A stretch of DNA of 64,000 nt from positions 21,599,424 to 21,663,423 of the forward strand of contig NC_066509.1 of assembly GCF_024679095.1 (NCBI RefSeq). The letters are read 5' to 3'. This document shows, one piece after another, positions 59,266-64,000 of this stretch (position 1 is the stretch's first letter; each line of letters starts with the position of its first letter). The DNA is from Eriocheir sinensis. Lineage: Eukaryota > Arthropoda > Malacostraca > Decapoda > Varunidae. The notes under the pieces were generated by a model. It did not search any database, was not told the DNA's origin, and saw nothing but the letters and a program-made list of their open reading frames with translations. Both the position numbers and the translations under genes were made by a program.

Positions 59266-60197
59266 AATCCCTGTATGCGGGTGAAGTGTTTTCACCTCAG
59301 GGAACTAGACGTCCCTGCCCTGCATAGTATTAGGTCACCCTTGGACAAGGTGTAATACCTGATCTGTCTCCCGTGCCAGGGTCACGGTGAAGCCTCTGAA
59401 CAGCAGCAGTGGTGGATTGGACTGCAGGCAGAGGATCTCTTTATGAGACAATAGCTGGAGTTCCAGGGTCCTAGTCAGCTGGACCGTGCCTAATTATTTA
59501 GGCCTGCGGTGTAGAGGAGTGTGGCGACCTCTACACTAAAAAGCCTCCCTGATAACCAGTTATCGGTGTGAGCTCCCCGTCCCTCCCCTCTATCGACGGT
59601 ACTCCCATCCCTATTCTGCATAACAGCTGGTTCTTGTTTTCTCCTGAAAGAGATGTCTTCCGTGGGCCATTTGAGGTTGTACCTCCCGGCTTCTAGGTGC
59701 AGTTTCTGAGGGTTTTTCTTATACTCAAGGAATATTTCAGCTTTTTGATCTCTCAGGAAGGGCGTCTGATACTCTCTAGAGTTGGTGGAGAACACCTGGT
59801 GACAGGTGCCACTGGCCAGGCCTCGAAAGGGTCGCAAAGTTGGGTTAAACGTTTTGGAAAGTGGGAACGAATTGCTGGTTCATCTCCTCTCTTGCCAGCT
59901 CTGCTCTGAGTGACTACGCCGGCCCAGTTCTATGGGACAAGACTTCGAGGATAATTGCTGAAAAGTGCCGGGTTGTGAAAGTTTATCTCGTGACCGAGGC
60001 TCAGGACAAGCGATTGGTCTTTGAGGCGTTTTCAAGACCCTGTGGGAGCGAACTCCCAGTGTTGGAGGCATCTAACACAGCAGTATCTAATTTCCATGCA
60101 CAATTTTTATCCAATTCAATTTATGGTCACACTTTAAGTTATTTCGAAAGCGCTTTTAATATTTGCCCAAAATGTTAACTCGCTTAAATTTCTAACA

Positions 60198-61544
60198 GTG
60201 CCTTGGAGCCTTAAGTGTGACGTCAGTCCCAGACGATTTGCAGCTCAGTACTCCCAGCTGAGTAGAACTTGCCGCCTCTGCGTTCAAAGATTACAACTTC
60301 AGAAGGCTGTGACTGAATGGAAAGTCAAACATGATGATCTTGAAAAGAAATTCGAAGCCCTTCAGGAATTTGTTTCAATTAATGTGGCAGTGACTCCACC
60401 ATCGATGGTGGAGAGGCCCTCCACCGAGACTGTGCCCTCTCCAGACGACCCTCCTGCTTCACGGGAGGACGTGTTACCTGCCTCACAGATTGACTCCTAG
60501 CCTGCCTCACAGGCTGACCCCCAGCCTGCCTCACAGGCTAACCCTCAGCTTGCCTCACAGGCTAACTCCCAGCCTGCCTCACAGGACAACTTCCAGCCTG
60601 CCCCACTTAACGCTTCTCTTCCTGCTTCACAGGATGTCGGGTTCCAACCTGCAAGGAATGGAGCCACACCGAAGCAGGGACCAACCAAGGGAACCAAGGA
60701 TTTACTGACCCCCAATACCTTCAATAGGTTCCAGGTGTTGGCAGACACCATGGAGGATGAGTTTGAGACTCGCCTAGTTGGGGACTCCATGGTGCGTGGC
60801 CAGCTGGCTGAGTTCTGTGGTCGTCCATCAAACGGCCGCATAAAACGTTACTGCTATCCAGGTGCCAGACTGGACGACATCACCGCAGCGTGCGATGATG
60901 TCACGAGAAATACCGTCCGAAACACCCTCTTTGTCATTCACGCGGGGACAAATGACGTAAAGACAACACGTTCTGAGGAACTGCTTGAGAAATACCGCCG
61001 CATGATCAAGCAGTATAAACGTAAAACGGATGCCAGTAACATCATAATCTCAGGAATCCTCCCGAGGGTCGGTGCCGAATCTTACTTTTACAGTAAGGCC
61101 TTCAGCACAAACATCAGACTTCAGTCCCTTTGCTCACAAGAAAACGTCCAGTTCGCTAATTTGTGGAACAATTTTTACTACGATTCAGACTTGTTCCTTG
61201 CTGATGGCATCCACTTAAACCCTGTTGGAGCAGCCCGTTTCGGGAGGCTGCTCTGTGACCAAGTGGCTCTTCAAAAAGCCAAAAAACGCGGAGGCGAGAA
61301 CACCAGCAGCTCCACCGTAAGGGAGCACTCAACCGACGAAACCCCCGACTCGAATCACATTAAAGCTTGCTATATAAACGCTCGTAGCCTACGTAACAAA
61401 TTTGAAGACTTAGAAGTCTTCGCAGCTACAAATCATTATCACATCATCGGAGTCACAGAATCTTGGATAGACACTTCATATAGAGATTTCATTGCGGAAT
61501 TTACATTACCGGGTTATACCATCTTTAGTCATGAAAGAGAGAAC
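60198..61544 (+). pseudogene. LINE-G ORF1 (coiled coil, esterase) in frame with endonuclease
   Basis: One frame runs from about 60198 (GTG; no clear ATG) with a C-x2-C and a charged helical segment, to TAG at 60498. It then passes through four 24-bp repeats encoding PASQA(D/N)-type octapeptides, the SGNH hydrolase (GDS 60780-60788; GTND near 60945; DGIH near 61203, so Ser, Asn, Asp and His are all present), a Lys/Ser/Glu linker, and straight into the endonuclease (YINARSLRNK, VTESWID) with no stop between. It leaves the coding path by a frameshift near 61540. The complete catalytic set contrasts with LINE-C. Confidence 0.85.
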
Positions 61545-62037
61545 AGACGGTGGAGGCGTTATCTTTTATATCCACAACTCTCTCCATCCAGTATCCGTGA
61601 AAACAGATATTATGACCAAGGTAGACACGGTCTTCATCGAAATTAAAAATAAATCTCACAAAATAGTAATTGGACTTATCTTCAGACCGCCAGGGCAGAC
61701 TCTTGATATCGACCATGCATTAAGTGAATTATTATTAGAAACAAGTAGCAGTTGCGAGGCAGTAATTGTTGGGGACTTTAACTTGCCAGTGAAAAGATGG
61801 GATGAACCGTTGAACTGTCATACAGGGCTCGACCTGTACACAAATATACTAGAAAGTGATTTACATCAACACGTTCAAGAACCGACTCGGGAAAATAATA
61901 TACTTGATCTTACCTTTTCAACGACAGCTGATCTAGTTAACGAAGTAAATGTTGGTCCAATTTTTTGTTCTAGCGATCACCGAACAATCACATTCAGTAT
62001 CAATATGAAAGAAAGTAAAGTAACTCCTAGTAAATAA
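61492..62037 (+). pseudogene. LINE-G endonuclease, second part
   Basis: Continues the AP endonuclease after the frameshift: DGGGVIFYIHNS, FRPPG, VGDFNLPVKRW, SSDHRTI, all with expected catalytic residues. It ends in TAA at 62035-62037, after which the same frame continues into the linker (to TGA at about 62284). Confidence 0.88.
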
Positions 62038-62040
62038 AAG

Positions 62041-63832
62041 GTGCCTGAATATCAGAGAGCGAATATCGTAATACTCCGATCAATTCTAAATAATTCTGAC
62101 TGGACTAAAATCTCTGCGGAAACAGATATTGATAAATCTTGGGGGGCCTTCACCACAATATTGAACAATGCCATAAGCATATACGTACCCTATCGTAACA
62201 GACGTTCAGCTTTTAAGAAGAAACCCAAATGGTGGAATAACGAAATTCAAAATAGCCTATCTCTTAAAAAACGCGTATACAGCTGATACATATCAACTCA
62301 GAGTGAGGCTGACAAACTAGAGTTGGAAAGAATTCGCCGCGAAACCAAGAAATTAATAAAAAGAAGCAAGAAAAATCTTGAAGAATATATAGCGGAAACG
62401 AGTAAATCTAATCCTAAATATCTTTTTTAGCTATGTAAATAATAAAAAAAGTCACTCACTTGTGGTATCGGACCACTTGCTAATGATAATGGTAACCACA
62501 CGAACGATGAAAATGAAATGGCTACAATCCTAAATAACTTTTTCGCATCCGTATTTACCGACGAAGATTGTTTATCACCTCAACCGCCGGAGGTTAGAAG
62601 GACCGAAAAGATGTTAAGTGGCGTGCTCATCGTAGAAAGTGACATTTTACGCACAATTGAAAAGATTAAAGTAAGCAAAGCTCCTGGTCAAGACAAAATT
62701 ATCCCTAGGGTCTTAAAAGAAATCAAACATCATATTCGTAAACCGCTCTCCATCATATTCAATAAATCTTTAACAGCTAGAAAAGCTCCGTCGGATTGGA
62801 AACTAGCAAATGTCACACCAATTTTCAAGAAGGGGACAAGTCTCATCCAGGAAACTATCGACCAATTAGCCTGACATCGATTGTTTGTAAGTTAATGGAG
62901 ACTATCATTCGCGACAATATGGTAAAATTCTTCGAAGAAAATAATATAATAAACAATTCGCAACATGGCTTCCGTAGTAAACGTTCGTGTTTAACTAACT
63001 TACTTGATTTTTTTCATTATATTTTTTAGGTGTTCGATGAAAGCAGATCAGTAGATATCATATATCTGGATTTTCAAAAGGCATTTGATAAGGTCCCCCA
63101 CCAACGATTGCTCAGCAAACTATTGGCGCGCGGTATTTCGGGTAACATTCACAATTGGCTTGTGGACTGGCTCTCTGAGCGGAAACAGAGAGTAGTTATA
63201 AACGGTGTTACATCTAACTGGCTCGATGTCAGAAGCGGCGTACCTCAAGGATCAGTGTTTGGCCCCATGCTCTTCTTGATTTATGTTAATGATATCGATG
63301 ATGGGCTCACTTGCAAAGTATCAAAATTTACTGATGACACAAAAATTGTTAGTAAAGTAACTGCGACACTCGACGAAGAAGCCTTACAATCAGATCTAGA
63401 TCGACTCCCTATTACAGAAAAGACATAGAAAACTTGGAACGGGTTCAACAAAGAGTAACAAAGATGATTCCTAGGTTGATAAATTTATCATATGAACAAA
63501 GGCTTAAAGAAGTAAATTTATTCAGCCTATCAAAACGAAGAATGCGAGGCGATCTAATAGAAGTGTTTAAAATGTTTAAAGGATTCAGTGATATTAATGC
63601 GGAAGATTAGTTTACAATTGATCGATCAAATAGAAGAAGAAATTACAATTTGAAGATAAGTGGTAAAAGATTCTCGTCGCACGAAGCTAAACACTTCTTC
63701 AATCGAGTTGTTAATATTTGGAACTCGCTACCCTGTGATGTCGTTGATAGTACAACAGTTACGGCCTTCAAGAATATATTAGACAAGTATTTTGAATCCA
63801 ACCAGCAACTAAAATATTACTCATTGTCGTAA
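62041..63832 (+). pseudogene. LINE-G reverse transcriptase, broken and internally deleted
   Basis: The linker has stops near 62284 and 62428. RT fingers (KAPGQDKIIPRVLKE) run to a frameshift near 62835, then NYRPISLTSI, HGFRSKRSC, a TAG at 63027, FQKAFDKVPH, SGVPQGSVFGP and an FTDD box (YADD equivalent, both Asp kept). Just after DLDRL near 63408 the sequence jumps to the C-terminal YYRKDIENLERVQQR, so roughly 100 residues that LINE-E still has are missing. A TAG at 63608 precedes the final FFNRVVNIWNSLP segment and stop. Confidence 0.9.
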
Positions 63833-64000
63833 TAACGTTAAGTTCTTTCGAATGCTGGTGTCCTTGTCCGCTTTTATCGCCCGGTTAATGGTAGCAGTAA
63901 TGGTAGTTTTTCCTCTTTCCTACATAATTTCCATGCAGTTTTTCCATGTTGCATGGTTCTTTTTTCTTTCCTGCCAGCTTTGTCTGGAGGGATGGGGGTG

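Larger units (their letters stand above)
59266..64000 (+). mobile_element. LINE-G: near full-length CR1-like LINE with esterase
   Basis: About 900 bp of upstream sequence, then coiled-coil ORF1 start, a short peptide-repeat linker, SGNH esterase, AP endonuclease, RT and C-terminal domain to a stop at 63830-63832, then 3' UTR. The exact 5' start (about 59266) and the 3' end (after 63880, possibly beyond the window) are uncertain. It belongs with LINE-C and LINE-E by motif similarity. Confidence 0.88.

Noticed and set aside
59490..59837. Minus-strand 115-codon frame in the LINE-G upstream region
   Set aside because: No domain, opposite to LINE-G, and most likely chance.

Overview
This window looks like transposon-rich intergenic or intronic DNA from an arthropod, most plausibly a decapod crustacean such as a crab. 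The reasons are very long GA/CT, AC/GT and AT dinucleotide arrays, degenerate TTAGG-type (arthropod telomere motif) sequence near 50.7-51.3 kb, and several CR1/Jockey-type LINEs plus a Ty3/Gypsy LTR element. I found no host protein-coding gene, rRNA gene or functional tRNA gene. Every protein I can recognise belongs to a mobile element and all are decayed to some degree. Species and clade names are inference from sequence character, not from a database search.

Layout. 0-5.3 kb: a Ty3/Gypsy element on the minus strand with both LTRs (the 3' one cut by the window edge), primer-binding site, gag, protease and pol. 5.3-12.8 kb: microsatellites and short degenerate tandem repeats. 12.8-14.9 kb: 5'-truncated LINE-A (+) inside a CT tract. 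15.0-20.1 kb: near full-length LINE-B (-), with PHD-finger/CCHC ORF1 and endonuclease-RT ORF2 carrying many nonsense codons. 20.4-22.8 kb: LINE-C (+) with a GDSL/SGNH-esterase ORF1 and the start of ORF2, ending where a 1.2-kb DNA transposon begins (22.86-24.02 kb; 95-bp terminal inverted repeats, FLYWCH zinc-finger remnant, possible nested MITE). 24-31.4 kb: T-rich repeat DNA with LINE-D (26.4-27.66 kb), again between CT tracts. 31.5-32.5 kb: a 64-bp minisatellite interrupted by a 3'-end copy of LINE-B. 32.5-32.8 and 36.9-37.2 kb: SINE-like repeats. 34.4-36.7 kb: LINE-E (-). 37.3-41.8 kb: tandem repeats. 41.9-45.0 kb: LINE-F (+) flanked on both sides by AT arrays. 45.3-50.4 kb: higher-order repeats and a 2-kb polypurine stretch. 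50.7-51.3 kb: a LINE 3' fragment lodged in telomere-like repeats. 54.3-58.9 kb: three tandem copies of a roughly 1.5-kb unit. 59.3-64 kb: LINE-G (+), whose esterase ORF1 runs in frame into the endonuclease.

How the parts relate. LINEs C, E, G and the 50.9-kb fragment look like one CR1-like group (shared RT style; E and the fragment share an 8-bp TTCTTATG-type tail). LINEs A and D are one family, and both sit in CT tracts. LINE-B has a second, 3'-only copy at 32.1 kb. Much of the remaining DNA consists of short degenerate tandem arrays with periods of about 40-190 bp, so local tandem duplication and retroposition together explain most of the window.
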